This document shows positions 1-11,989 of a stretch of 60,000 nucleotides of DNA, one piece after another. The translations under genes and the position numbers were made by a program. Positions within the stretch are counted from its first letter, which is position 1; the number at the start of each line of letters is the position of its first letter. This DNA is from Adiantum capillus-veneris. Lineage: Eukaryota > Streptophyta > Polypodiopsida > Polypodiales > Pteridaceae. Location: contig CM043942.1 in NCBI GenBank assembly GCA_014529385.2, positions 64,391,184-64,451,183 on the forward strand. The letters are read 5' to 3'. The notes beneath the pieces were generated by a model. That model saw only the letters and a program-made list of their open reading frames with translations, did not search any database and was not told the origin of the DNA.

Positions 1-255
1 CATTGGTGCGTTAGGTGACCGACACAGAGGATCTCTACCAGTGATTCTAGAGCTGGACTACACTTATAGTGCCAGCTTAGTACGCTTCTAGTGAGTTCAC
101 ACTTAGTGACCGCATGTACATATCCGCTACTTTCGAGCTTTAACACTTAGTCATTTTTGTACTCTCTTTTCTTAGCGAAGAAGAAGAAGAAGCTTTCAAT
201 CTATGTGTGTTTTGTGCTTGTTTTGTGTAGCTCTCTTGCATCCTCATTCTTTACA
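1..255 (+). repeat. 3' LTR of copia element B (5' end outside window)
   Basis: This is the last 255 bp of a long terminal repeat. It aligns almost end to end with the reverse complement of 57732-58056, where a complete 325-bp copy is followed by a tRNA-Met primer-binding site. The LTR ends in TTTACA at position 255 and is followed at 256-260 by ATTGC, which is also found next to the other LTR copy. I count roughly 20 mismatches over 255 bp by eye, about 8%, so the insertion is not recent. The internal region of B that should precede this LTR lies left of position 1. Confidence 0.9.
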
Positions 256-810
256 ATTGCTAGCCTAGTGAATAGGCTTAAGATCATTGTCACGCAACTC
301 ACTTACATCCAAGTTGAAGTACCAGAAGATGACAAAGTGGTCATTCTATTAAGTGCACTTCCACCTTCTTATGACCACTTAGTCACAAATCTTGAAGAAA
401 AAGAACCAGCACCACCATTCCAAGATGTCATCAACTCAGTCCAAGCAGAAGAAAGAAAGCAAAGAGGTTCACTCACCTCATCAGGAGGAGTTTTTATCGC
501 AACATATTCAAGGGGAAGGCATTCTCCATCAACATCAACAAACGGAAGAAAGTGTTATTAATGTGGAAGAATGGGACACGTAGCGAAAGATTGCTACACA
601 AACAAACCTTGCAAAAAATGTGGTAGGAAAGGACACCCTCCTTCTCGGTGCTACTCAAATGGAGGCAGTAGCAGTGGAGAAAGTAGCAGCATTAGAAGCA
701 ACAGCAAAAGCAATCAAGGAAAGAGACCTGACAAAGGATCAGCTTACATAGTAGAAGACAAAAAGGATGAAGACAAGAACAACATTGTCTTTTATGAAGA
801 CCCAATTTGA
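256..810 (+). pseudogene. gag, 3' half, of copia-type element A (split by LTR of B)
   Basis: Carboxyl half of a Ty1/copia capsid-nucleocapsid protein. The frame opens at the ATTGC duplication with IASLVNRLK and runs through the usual copia gag signature ALPPSYDHLV. Two CCHC zinc knuckles of the form C-x2-C-x4-H-x4-C follow (CGRMGHVAKDC and CKKCGRKGH), then a Ser-rich tail ending at 810. An in-frame TAA at 559-561 lies between the first two cysteines of knuckle 1, so the gene is broken. The matching amino half is at 58057-58413 on the other strand; together they read through ATTGC without loss. The LTR upstream happens to supply an in-frame start at 157 and a Lys-rich then hydrophobic leader, giving a chance LTR-gag fusion ORF. 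No protease, integrase or RT follows. Confidence 0.85.
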
Positions 811-844
811 AGATGCAGACTCTCTACTTGTAGGGGAGGACTTT

Positions 845-1015
845 TTCGTGTGTGGATACCATCTTATCATCCTGTGTGGACATCACCATCCTTTGTGGAT
901 TTTTCTTGTCTGGATTTTACCATCCTGTGTAGATATCATCATCCTTTGTGGACTTTATTTTCCTGTGTGGATATCACCATCCTATGTGGATTTTGTTAGC
1001 CTGTGTGGATCATGC
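845..1015. repeat. minisatellite of about 17-21 bp units, CATCCTGTGTGGA-type
   Basis: About eight imperfect units sharing the core CCT(G/T)TGTGGA followed by a T-rich spacer. The array lies between the gag stop codon and the polypurine tract of element A, where pol would be in a complete element. Confidence 0.75.
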
Positions 1016-1046
1016 ATCTTCAGTATCTTGTCTTAGTCCAAACATC

Positions 1047-1056
1047 AAGGGGAGGA
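1047..1056 (+). promoter_or_regulatory. polypurine tract of element A
   Basis: The purine run AAGGGGAGGA lies directly before a TG that opens a 322-bp segment ending in CA. This is the expected position of the plus-strand primer of an LTR retrotransposon. Confidence 0.6.
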
Positions 1057-1057
1057 T

Positions 1058-1379
1058 TGTAAAGTGTGAGCTTTGTCCTAAGGTCTGATTCAAGGAGAGG
1101 AGATTGGATTTATCCCACATGCTGTGGAGCAAGGTTGTAGAGCTACTTAAAGCTCATTTCATGAATGAATAAACAACAACTCCATTTTGCACTACAAGCT
1201 TGTCTATGGTGAGCTTCTGCTAAGCTAAGTCAATACTCAAGATTGTGTTTATGAGTCCAAGCTAACTCTATCTTGGAACCTAATTCACTTGAGTGATAAC
1301 CTTGCTTACACACACGCTCACACATTGAAGCTATGTTTCTCTTTCATCCATCATAGCTAGCACGATTCAATTCCTAACA
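1058..1379 (+). repeat. putative 3' LTR of element A
   Basis: The segment starts TGTAAAGTG just after a polypurine tract and ends CCTAACA, the usual TG...CA form, with a length (322 bp) like that of B's LTR. No second copy was found in the window, so the end points are inferred. It is followed at 1380-1417 by 38 bp that recur identically at 3714-3751 without an LTR, which fits an insertion junction at 1379/1380. Confidence 0.55.
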
Positions 1380-1417
1380 CTTATGTTGTGCACTCACACT
1401 TCCATTCTCTCCACCTT

Positions 1418-1880
<463 letters not shown>

Positions 1881-2060
1881 AAGCTTACTTATCGCCTTTT
1901 TTTTGCACTAAAACTTTGTAGCCTCAAGTATCTAAACTAACATAAGATGGGGGAAAGTACTTCCAGAGAAACCTAGGCGTACTTCTCGCCTTTTATTTTG
2001 CACTACAACTTCGCAACCTCACGTATCTAAACTTACATAGGATGGGGGAAGCGTAGCCTT
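1881..2060. repeat. tandem duplication, about 94-bp period
   Basis: Two diverged copies of a segment reading ACTTMTCGCCTTTT, then GCACTA, then AACTT, and ending CATA(A/G)GATGGGGGAA. They start near 1885 and 1978. Confidence 0.75.
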
Positions 2061-2130
2061 TTATACGTGTAAAAATTTGTGACCTGAAGGCTTAACTCCC
2101 AAACTGAGATAAGCCCTTGTGCACGCGAGT

Positions 2131-2164
<34 letters not shown>

Positions 2165-3557
2165 CCACCAAAGGCAACCAGCCGTACTAGTGTCCACTTA
2201 CAACTAGCCTATATCCATATGGGTTCTACATACGACCGATAGAAGACACATTGCATTGTGGAATGCAATTGACGTCGTCTGATGGGATACTTTGGTGTTC
2301 TAGGCATCGCACATGGTGGGTTGGAAATTTATTACATATAACAAGTGAGACTCCCTCAGCATCCGGCGGCGTGGACGGTAAAAAGAAATCAAAGACAGGC
2401 CACTACATTCAAGGGTAGCACCTATTGGTCAAGGGCAATGATTCCCAGTTGCATTTCCCGTAGCTGAAGCGCAAGGAGAAGCATGGGTTGTAGGCTACTA
2501 GTAGCCACACTGATAGAGAAATGTGATTTTTAGCCTACAATTGAGGCTCAAGCTTGAAGTGTATCTGGAGCTCCTATTGAAGGAACAGGCAAAGGCTACA
2601 CCCCACCGTTGATACGGATTCCCATTGCTCAAGTCTGTAGCAAAGGAAAAGTGCTCTCTCTCTCTCTTTGTGATCGCTGCCTCTTCACCTCCCATAGAGG
2701 TGGGTTCATCTCTTGTGCCTTTTCAACTCTCGACTCACATCTATCCCCGTTGACGGCCTAGGTGACCAACATATTCTAGTTGGTTTTGTGACACCTAGTA
2801 TAACTGCCATTTTAATGCACACACAATAGGTTTGGAGGTAGGATGTAGGAATTGACAGAGGAGGAGCTGCCCACCAGCTTGCAGGCTATGATGTTTGTTA
2901 GTCGACGGAGGACTTACGATTGTTGCCCCGCAACTGCATTGTTTGGAGTTGAACTAGGAGCTCTTATGCAACCGTTGTAGCATGCATGAACTCCCAAGCC
3001 ATGGTGCTTTCAAGGTATGTCTCCTCGGCCTACAACTGCTTTACCCTTCAATCCTTTGCTTATGTGTTTCCCTTACGAGCTCCTCGATGACCTTGCCCTT
3101 TAATACTCCAATGATTGTATGACTGCACTACAAGTGACGCTTTCATAGTCGCCCCCTTCAACTATTCTCTCCTCCGAAGTTTGAGCTTGAAGTGATCAAG
3201 TTCCCCCTTCCATCGGCCTGTGCCCACATTTTTAGAGCTCCCATGACACACAATTTCCTACATGAAGCTTTCTAGTCAAATGAAATGATGGCCTATTCAG
3301 TAGATTTAGCAATGAAGGAAGCATGGTCTCCAAGTGGTCCATTGCCTTCCACAACTCACCAGCTTGCCTTTGTATCGGCCAACGGGTCCCATAATGCTCC
3401 CCAATTCAGTCTTCACCTCGAAAATAGATGTGCAGCAAGAAGAAAAGGGGCAGTGCTCAACTCAATGTCAGTGCAATCAATGCGTTTCAAGAGACGGTGG
3501 TCTGTACTGGGACTCGTCGAGCACATGGTTCTTTGTTGGGTATATGAAAAGGGTGCA
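2061..3557. other. anonymous non-coding DNA
   Basis: No gene recognised on either strand. It holds a short (GA)n tract at about 2136-2162 and scattered GC-richer text. The ORF from 3285 is extended by a microsatellite and resembles no known protein. Confidence 0.6.
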
Positions 3558-4289
<732 letters not shown>

Positions 4290-4379
<90 letters not shown>

Positions 4380-4388
4380 TAGATAGAT
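4290..4388. repeat. (GA)n-(GATA)n tract at LINE 3' end
   Basis: About 84 bp of AG repeat grading into GATAGATAGATA and then TTTTATTAT. On the minus strand this reads ...AATAAAA(TCTA)n(TC)n, so it sits where a LINE tail would be, about 30 bp past the ORF2 stop. Confidence 0.9.
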
Positions 4389-4419
4389 TTTATTATCGTC
4401 CTCGGAGGTCAAATATGAC

Positions 4420-5730
4420 CTATGGGACCAAAGTTACATGTGATGTAGTATGTGTATGGCTGATGAGTGATTCTCGATGCTCCAAAATTGTAGTGATGAG
4501 AGTCGCAATGGAGAGCCCACACTTTGGCTGGGAGAGGAAAGTGTGTAGGTCTAAGTTATGGTTGAAAATGTGAGAGAAGCAAGTTCGGATGTGATCAAAA
4601 GCTGAGCACTCTAGTAGTGTGTGGTACTCAGACTCTCGAACTTGCAGCAAGCATAATGTGCACAATCGATTTGACTCTTCTCCATTGCCCCAACGCCCTA
4701 TCTCGCATCGAAGGAAATGGGAGCTAAGCCGAATTCCTACGATAGTGCGTATCGTGGACAAGGGAATAGGCTCAAGCATGTAAGTGTGAGTACGGTTTCC
4801 TCTCTCAGCAAAGAACATGGTTTTGTAGTTGGGGGCAATATAGGTGGTGTAATGTATGAAGCGTGACCCACCGGATTTCTCCCAAGCCGTAATACATTGG
4901 CGTTGTAGAAAAGCTTCATTCACTTGAGAGTCAATTGAAGCATCATGTAGCAAGTGTAATGCATCCCATCTCCCAAACCACTTCTTTATGTCTTGCATCC
5001 ATCCCGTGCTCAAGATCTTGCTTTTATGCGTCTTTTGAACTTTTTTGCTTGCTTCCCATGCAATTGTAGGAAGTCGATGTGAGGGGTTTTGACGCATCTT
5101 TATCATGTACTCCACAACCCTTTCCATGCCCATAACCTCAATTGGAAGAGATCCCGACTCAAGAAGTAGGAGCATATATGGTGTTTGTGTCTTAACTTGG
5201 AGAAAGTTTGTAAGAAAACTCTTTTGGACATTCTCAAACTCTTTCCAAGTAGACTTTGAGATGCTCCCGCCCCACACTTCAACTCCATAAAGAAGAACCG
5301 GTGTCACCAATGCATCAAAAATATACTTCTTGAGAACCCAACACTTGATGTTTCCCGCATTACACATGTTCTCAAATGCATAATATGCTCTCTTTCCCGC
5401 TTCCAAATGACGCATAGCACATTCATGCCACTTGTGATTGGATGGAACCTCAAGGCCAAGGTACTTAAAGCTCTCAACAACTTCAAGTGTCTCATTGTTG
5501 TACACAATGCATGGCTTCTCCTTATGGTTGGTTTTCACAAGCATAACCTTTGTTTTGGATTCATTTACAACCAGCCCACTATGCAAGCAAAAGTTCTCAA
5601 GGACAACCATAAGCTTTTGTGCATCTTCTAAAGTGTGTGCTAGAAGCACTACATCATCCGCATACAACAAAAGCATGATTACCGCATTGCAAATAGTGAC
5701 CTCTTCAATGCCTTCTTCTTGTATAAGTCA
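4420..5730 (-). pseudogene. LINE ORF2, 3' part: RT catalytic YADD to C-terminal zinc finger
   Basis: Continues the reverse transcriptase of ORF2. The frame upstream of the listed start reads EEVTICNAVIM before the catalytic YADDVVLLA, so a single-base shift lies in the AAG run near 5720-5730. After YADD come the usual LINE segments with FKYLG, LLYGVEVWG and then a long thumb and connection region. Near the end a Cys-His motif is visible (CTLC, then HTLLEC about 15 residues on), the zinc-binding C-terminal domain of L1-type ORF2. The protein ends HVTLVP at 4420. About 418 codons are open after the shift. The enzyme would copy LINE RNA at a nicked target site. Confidence 0.9.
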
Positions 5731-6884
5731 AGTACCATTTGTTCCAATTGATCGATGCATAGAACAAAGAGAGTTGGTGACAATGGACATCCTTGTTTAA
5801 CCTCAATAGTGCTTATAAAAATTTCTGAAATTTCTCTTCCCATGAGCAATTGACAAATCACCTTCTCATAGATTCGAGAAACCGCAAGCATAAACTCACT
5901 TGGCACTTGGAGTTCTTCCATCCTTCTCCACAAATTGTTACGTGGAATCATATCAAAGGCTTTCTTAAAGTCCACAAAACAACAATACAATCGCTTGCCT
6001 TTCAACCGACTTTCCTCCATGAGAACACGAAGAGTGACAAGATGATCAATGGTGCTATGGCATCGAAAAAAACCCGCTTGTCCCTTTGCACGCTTGTCAT
6101 TCTCTTCAGCCCAATCACTCAATTTCATCTCCATTATGCACCCAAACAACTTTGCCATAAGAGACCCAATCATTATAGTCCGGTAGTTGCTTACATTCTT
6201 TACATCCCCTCCTTTATGCAAAGGCTTAACCCAATTAGTACTCCAATCATAAGGCATACCATGTTGAAGTGCAAGGTTGAACATATCACACATCCACTCA
6301 TGGGTAAAATCTCCCGTCCATTTGATCATCTCCGGCTTGATACCTTGAAGATCTCCCGCTTTGCGAGTGGCCAACTTTTCAAGCCCACCGCATACATCCT
6401 CAATAGTAAAAAAAGACGGCATACATGGGAGTGAACCATAAAATGGAATTTTTTCAGTATTTGCTTGCTCATATAATTGCCTACAATGTGTGTACATATC
6501 CACTAGACTCAAGTTACCAAAATTCTCAACCCGCTTGCCTCTCAAGTTTCTCCAAAATCTTCCACATGCATGTGCCTTTTCTTGGACTTGAAATTCTTGT
6601 TGCTTTACTTCCCATCTTCTTCTCTTCTTTTGAATCAATGCCTTGTATGTATGCAAATGACTTTGATAGTTGTCTTTGTCCATAGTTGCATCAAGCTTTA
6701 TCAAGGACTTTCGAGCATCTTGACATTCTTTATCAAACCACCTTTTGTGTGATCTATCTTTGTTGATACCATGGAGATGCTTTATGGCAAAGCATTCTTC
6801 CGCACAAGAACAAATAGCTTTCTTGAAAGCTTCCCATTTAGTTTCCAATGGTGCATCACATTGAAGCTTTGTCATCCATAATTT
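5679..6884 (-). pseudogene. LINE ORF2, middle part: RT fingers and palm
   Basis: Same reading frame as the endonuclease to its right, from which only a TAA at 6885-6887 separates it. Typical LINE RT blocks appear in order: WVKPLHKGG, NYRTIMIGS, AKLFGCIMEMKL, the QAGFFRCHSTIDHLVTL block, then the catalytic CCFVDFKKAFDMIPR (first Asp of the active site) and QGCPLSPTLFVLCID. It runs out of frame at 5679, shortly before the YADD box in the next frame. The Lys/Arg-rich linker near residues 60-130 joins endonuclease and RT. Lesions seen: one stop and one frameshift. Confidence 0.92.
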
Positions 6885-7787
6885 TTACTCAACCATTTCA
6901 ATGTACATTGGTGCCCGTTTGAAATCCATACATAGTGATAACTTCTCTTTCCTTTGGCTGAGATTATTATGCTTAGTTGCTTCTCCACATGAAAGGTCAA
7001 TACATAAGGTGCAATGGTCGGATTCCGCGGTCCATTGACCAAACATAAAACTCTTTATGCGATACATGATGGCTTCAGAGAGTAGCATATAGTCAATCAA
7101 ACTATCCCCATTATGTCTCCTACATGTAAATCCATTGGTTCCACTCCACAAAGATACACCATTGGCAATGAGCATACCCGTGCTATTACACATGTGTAAA
7201 AGTAACTTTCCATAGTGATCCGGCTCTTTCTCATCCATTGAAGTACGATCATACAAGTGAACTTCCTCCAACTCCCTTGAAATGTATGGCATATCAAATT
7301 GTTGAGTATCATGCTGCAATGTTTTTGTGCGAGCATTCATATCCCCAAATACAATAACATCACCTTCACCTTTGAAATAAGCAATGTCCTCTTCCAAATC
7401 AAAAAATGGTTGATCTCTATCCATGCAAGCATAAAAGGGAGAATCATGATGAGGAATGTAGCAACCGGCTACAAAAATGGGTGCTCTTTTTGGTGTCATA
7501 ATTTTCAGCCATACATAACGTTTGTACTTGTCATCTTTCACAATTGATACAAAATCTTCCAATCCTTTCTTAACCATACATGCTAACCCTCCTTGTCCTC
7601 TTCGCTTCTTGAGATTCTTTGACCACATCAATGAATGTACATTGTAATCCTCCAAGCCGTTAATCCTTTGTGTATCATGCTCCCAAGTTTCAACAAGAAG
7701 TACAACATCGGCTTTGCTTGTTAGTTCATCAATGCCAACCCCCGCATTCCATGGGTATCCATTACAATTCCAAAAGCATATTTTCAA
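6885..7787 (-). pseudogene. LINE ORF2, 5' part: APE-type endonuclease
   Basis: About 300 residues with the fold markers of AP-like LINE endonucleases: WNCNG near the start, VLLVETW (metal-binding Glu) near residue 30-36, GDMNAR near 148, DYMLLS near 233 and SDHCTL near 257 (catalytic Asp-His). It would nick target DNA to prime reverse transcription. The start codon position reads TTG, not ATG (7785-7787), so the original ATG was probably lost by one substitution. The domain ends in TAA at 6885-6887 and the frame then continues into RT, so this TAA is a simple nonsense mutation. All catalytic residues I can identify are kept. Confidence 0.9.
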
Positions 7788-7817
7788 TTGTAACTCGGTC
7801 TCATAGGTCAGGCATCC

Positions 7818-8525
7818 CTATTTTCTTGAGAGACTTGCCTCCTCCTTGGGCACATTTTCTTCATGAGAGATCTCCTTGTTTTTATTATTCTTTTCCTTAT
7901 ATGCCTTGCGACGCATATTTTGTTGCTTAATAGTGCGATCTTCACATACAAAACATTTTGTATCCCTCAAATAGATCCAACTATTATCAAGGATAATCTT
8001 TCGCTTGGTCTCATCCGGCATGGTGCATACAATTGGCCGTTCTCCCGAGCGAGGAGCTCCTTGCTTCCCCACTCTATGTGCTCAATAGACCATAACTCCG
8101 GACATGCCAAAGTGGGTTTTGAAGAAATCTTCAATAACAATGGCAAGAGAAGGAGGTGTCTCTAACTTCTCTTCGGGAATTCCACGAATAACAATGTTCT
8201 TGGAACGTCGCTCCCATTCCTTCAACTCCTCTACATCCACATTCTCAACATTCTTTGTTTGAACCATAGCTTGCATGAGTGAGGAATTAGAAACCACATT
8301 GCTACCATATACATCGGCCCAAGACTTGTTTGTACATACATTTTTCATGTCGCATACATCCCGGCTCATAGTGTCAAATTTCTCCTCTTTCAATACATGG
8401 TCATGCTCTACTTTGCTCATCCGCTCCTTCAAAGCATTCAAATCCACAAGAGAGCGTTTACATTCCTTGACTTACTCTTCAAGTTTCATCAAACGTGTTG
8501 TTTGCATCTCAAGTGTCCTCTTGAG

Positions 8526-8526
<1 letters not shown>
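7818..8526 (-). pseudogene. LINE ORF1 (RNA-binding chaperone-like), 5'-truncated
   Basis: ORF1 lies 30 bp upstream of ORF2 in the same orientation. A heptad-rich Lys/Glu/Leu stretch (LKRTLEMQTTRLMKLEE, then DLNALKERMSKVEHD) suggests a coiled coil. Then comes ERRSKNIVIRGIPEE, the hallmark of the L1 ORF1p RNA-recognition-like domain, and a basic tail with CxxC-like FVCED. In-frame stops are TAA near 8470 and TGA at 8082-8084; the frame otherwise holds through 7818. The amino end is lost into the (CT)n tract at 8528. The family trimerises and packages LINE RNA; this copy cannot do so intact. Confidence 0.8.

Positions 8527-8527
<1 letters not shown>

Positions 8528-8588
<61 letters not shown>
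8528..8588. repeat. (CT)n microsatellite
   Basis: Pure CT repeat of about 30 units between the truncated LINE ORF1 and repeat R. This arrangement mirrors the (TC)n before R at 1421-1531. Confidence 0.98.
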
Positions 8589-8590
<2 letters not shown>

Positions 8591-10160
8591 GGAGTTCTTG
8601 GACCAAGCCTGTGGAAGGAAAAAAAACAACCCACAACTGCTTATTGATATATAGGGGGTGCTCGGGCTCAAGGTGGTGTTCACTCCTGTGTTTTTAAGAT
8701 AGTATATAGATGCAAAGAACAACATGAGCCTTGCCCATATAGGGTAAAAGCTCCAATTATGAGACATGCTTCAATTTAAAGATAGTTTATAGAAACAATC
8801 TTCTCCTCGTAGAAGCATGCTCATGTGTGGGATTTGTGGCTGTCAATAGTGCACCATATTTGACATGCATGTCAATCAAATTAGAAACCCAAAGATCAGA
8901 TGCTAACTTTTCTTGGGAAACATAGAAGGAGCCAAGTGAATCCCTTTCGCTTTGTGTGGATTAGCGGCTTGACCGGAATTTCCTTCACAACTTGTGACCA
9001 TTATAGTAAGGTCAAGAAAAAGTGGGATATATACTTTTAGTAGATGCAAAGGAGGGCTACATTATTCAATTGGATACACCAAATTAGCCCCAAAGGTGCC
9101 TCTTTGAAGGAGTGAAGGTCACCCCACATTGCTGAAGATTCAACCCACTATAAAAGGCATCATTTTGGTATACCAAAGAGGCAAAGAAACCCTAGATTTT
9201 TGCATTTTTTTGTGGATAGTTTTCAACCAAGGTAATCTTTTCAACCGGGACAATGTTTTTCTGCTCACTCCTTGAGATTCCATCTCTTAGAACATAATAA
9301 TTGTGGGATATTCCCAACAAGGGTAGGGTTACAAACATCTAGGATTATTTTTAGTAGATGCAAAGAGGATCATCCACCCTTCTCCATCTAAGTCAACATG
9401 GAAAGAGTGATATTGATTACTATCATGTTATTGTAGGTGATGGAATCTAGTTTGCAGCTTGGTCAATCAATACCCTTCACTGATTAGGAATCTCATCCTG
9501 AACGGTTTGGGCATATCTACGTCTTCCATGGCACCACATGGCTTCAAGATGCAATTGTAGCCCCTTCCACTCAACCCATCCTGGTCTTTAAAGGCAATCT
9601 CCTCATTGTTGCAAAAACCAACCCAACATTGTGAGCATTATTGGTTGTCAGAGTTGGGAAGATGAAAAAGATATTCTTGCAGACACTTTTTAAGAGAGGA
9701 ATACATCAATGATTGAGTTGTTTAGGTACTTCTTGTTTGGTTTCCCATCTCTTAGAATACATTGATTGCGTGAAACACCCAACACAACAAGATCAAGAAA
9801 AATGAGCCTTTTTTAGTAGATGCAACAAGAGAGGATCACTTTAAGTGTAATAACTTACACTTGCATCTTCAAGGAATGTTTTGCTATGCAGTTAAGGTAA
9901 TTTGCTCATCTGGGACATTTTTTTTTTGCTCTTTATCTGGGATGTCATCCCTTGGAGCTCAATAATTGTGGGATATTCCCAACAAGGGTAGAGCTAGGAA
10001 CATTGCATTGTTTTCATTGGATGCAAAGTGAGTGCACCTCTTCATATGAAATCACCTATGCTTGCATCTTGAACCTGTGGCACAATGCAAGATGTTTCTA
10101 TGGGCCTCTAAGCATCTCGTCACCAGGAAGAATTGATGTACAAGGAAACCCATTGTAGAC
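8588..10160. repeat. dispersed repeat R, long copy
   Basis: The first 345 bp match 1532-1880. Beyond that the text continues with modules that recur at 17.9-20.0 kb: CAAGATCA...GCTAACTTTGCTTGG, then GGAGCCAAGTG, then GTGTGGATTA, then CTAGATTTT...GCATTTTT, then GGTAAT...CTCATC, then the near-palindrome TTGTGGGATATTCCCAACAA (about 9301, 9963). The block at 9420-9480 aligns closely with 19181-19245. No coding frame was found; several modules recur internally, so this may be a decayed tandem family. Confidence 0.8.
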
Positions 10161-10873
10161 CCAAGATCATGTGCTTACGTTATTTGGTACACATGGGAGG
10201 AGCCAAGTGGGCCACTTGATTCCTTGTGATCTGTGTGGATTATCCGCTTGAGGAGAGTTTCCTTCACACCTTGTGTCCATAAATTCTTCAAGAAATGTAG
10301 CTGGGAGCTCTGTAAGACCAAAGGAAATTCAAGGGCATCATTTATTTCCTCAAGCGTCATATATCTGCTTCAGAAGAGAATGGTTTATCCTCTTTGCTAG
10401 CCACAAGAGTACAAATCTTTGTTCATAAGCACACATCTAGGAATGATGAACGGGAAGGTCACATTCTTTAAAAACTATAGCAGAGAGCTCAGAGTCTAGA
10501 AGGCAGGAGATAGATAAAGGCAATGCTTGGTTTCCTCAAGAGATTGTGTCATATAGATGCTTTAGAAGAGAAATTTTTCATCTTCCTTGTTAGCTAGAAG
10601 AGTACAAATATCCATTCATAAGGAAAAATCTAGGTAATGATGAATGGGAAGGTCTTGCACAAGGGAGCAGGAAAAAAAACCTACTATATGGGTGTAAGCA
10701 TGTTAATGTTTCATTGAAAATGTTGTCCGAAACAATGCTAGGACGTGGTAGTGCTTGTTAGCATATGTTCAAAAGCCAAGAGAATCTCCATTTTCAAATA
10801 AAAATGTCCATAAAAAAATATTATCTGTTCAAATGAGGCCTCTTTTTTATTATTGGAGTTGTGGGTTTGTGGT

Positions 10874-10874
<1 letters not shown>
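10161..10874. repeat. R-related sequence with a tandem of about 180 bp
   Basis: The R module GGAGCCAAGTGGGCC restarts at about 10197. A unit containing AGAGTACAAAT, then TCATAAG, then AATGATGAA(C/T)GGGAAGGTC occurs at about 10290-10468 and again at 10469-10655. The remainder to 10874 shows nothing recognisable. Confidence 0.65.

Positions 10875-10950
<76 letters not shown>
10875..10950. repeat. (CT)n microsatellite
   Basis: Pure CT repeat of 38 units. Confidence 0.98.
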
Positions 10951-10951
<1 letters not shown>

Positions 10952-11989
10952 GCTGGCCCTGAAGTGCACTCTTGAGTCTGTTTTTTCCATTCTCCTCCCA
11001 TCTCCATAGAGCTATGGAGAACCAGACAAGAATACTTCCACTAGCTCTAATGTTGGAGATGCAGGCAATGTGTTCAATGTTGGTCAGTAAATTACCATTG
11101 TTAACTTATGATGCACACATATATGACATTTAAATGATTTCAAGTAATTAATGTTTTATGTATGTTGTGGTCCTTAAGAGAAACTTGTGGAAGAGATCCA
11201 TTCCATGTGATGAACCACAACTCCCAAGATCTAGCTCTTTTTGTGATCAGGAAATACGAGAGAGAAAGAAAGAGGAAACATAGGGAGCGCAAACAGATGC
11301 ACGATGAGCAAGGATATCATGCCCTCAATGATGAGGAGAAAAAGAAAATCTCCTCTTGTATTGTGAGAGGAGGACTGATGGTTTTGGGATAAAAGTAAAA
11401 CGGAAAATCTAGAATCTAGTTGATGAACATCCTGGTTTTCAGGCAAGATCACTCCTTAGTGAAGGAGGATGTTTTACGGAGCTCAATCGTCTCCAATGTC
11501 CGCAACACATGGGCTACTTTCAAGCAGCCAGGTTCTAACAAGGAGTTGCTTTTTAAGAATGCAGCATTGTAGATGATGTTGAATTCAAAGGATAACATCC
11601 ATATTGCAAAAATGTCAAGGGTCCTTAAAGTCAATTGTCGCTCCTTGCACGAGGAAAAATCACGGATGAAGCTTATTATAATGGTGAATTGTTTTCATTG
11701 GCTGCATGTCACAAGCAACACCGTCATAGCCCTATCATGGATTAAATTGAGGAATTGGTCCACATCATTTTTGGAGAGAGAAGACTCGTGTATGCCCCAA
11801 CAATAAGGATGAGAATGGGAGGGGAAAGCTACATAAAACACCCTGTGCACCTCTTGGATGAGCCTCAGGTCATCAAGACAATTGATATGCCATAACTTTG
11901 ATATTGTATGCATTACATCTCTAGTGTATAATAACTTCTACCACCTATTTAGTATCATACTATTCTATGGTCTAATAATGGTATCCACA
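10951..11989. other. anonymous region, possible decayed coding text
   Basis: A short ORF at 11162-11392 carries a Lys/Arg/Glu-rich stretch and an ORF at 11573-11806 follows, but neither shows a recognisable domain. They may be remnants of one gene in shifted frames; this is not supported beyond their proximity. Confidence 0.4.

Larger units (their letters stand above)
4389..8527 (-). mobile_element. L1-type LINE, 5'-truncated, minus strand
   Basis: A non-LTR retrotransposon read right to left: ORF1 (8526-7818), then ORF2 with endonuclease (7787-6885), reverse transcriptase (6884-about 4900) and a C-terminal Cys-His finger, ending at 4420. The domain order is that of plant L1 elements. The right end is cut inside ORF1 by a (CT)n tract; the left end runs into (TCTA)n(TC)n instead of poly-A. 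The lesions are few (two stops in ORF1, one stop between endonuclease and RT, one frameshift, one lost start codon), so this copy is much younger than the LINE remnant at 14.2-15.8 kb. No target-site duplication could be assigned because both ends lie in simple repeats. Confidence 0.9.

Noticed and set aside
157-561. An ORF that looks like a secreted or membrane-anchored protein (Lys run, then a hydrophobic stretch, then a charged domain)
   Set aside because: The leader is LTR sequence of B and the rest is gag of A; the fusion arises at the insertion junction. The same leader occurs in the other LTR copy at 57.8 kb with a different continuation.
1058-1379. Second copy of A's LTR upstream of its gag at 58.4-60 kb
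   Set aside because: Looked for on the minus strand and not found; either lost or too decayed, so A's 5' end is left open.
5850-6434. 194-codon plus-strand ORF
   Set aside because: It is the antisense shadow of the LINE reverse transcriptase, which has clear motifs on the minus strand.
4290-8588. Inverted GA/CT arrays as terminal inverted repeats of a DNA transposon around the LINE
   Set aside because: The arrays are simple sequence of different length, and the interior is a clear LINE with its own domain order.
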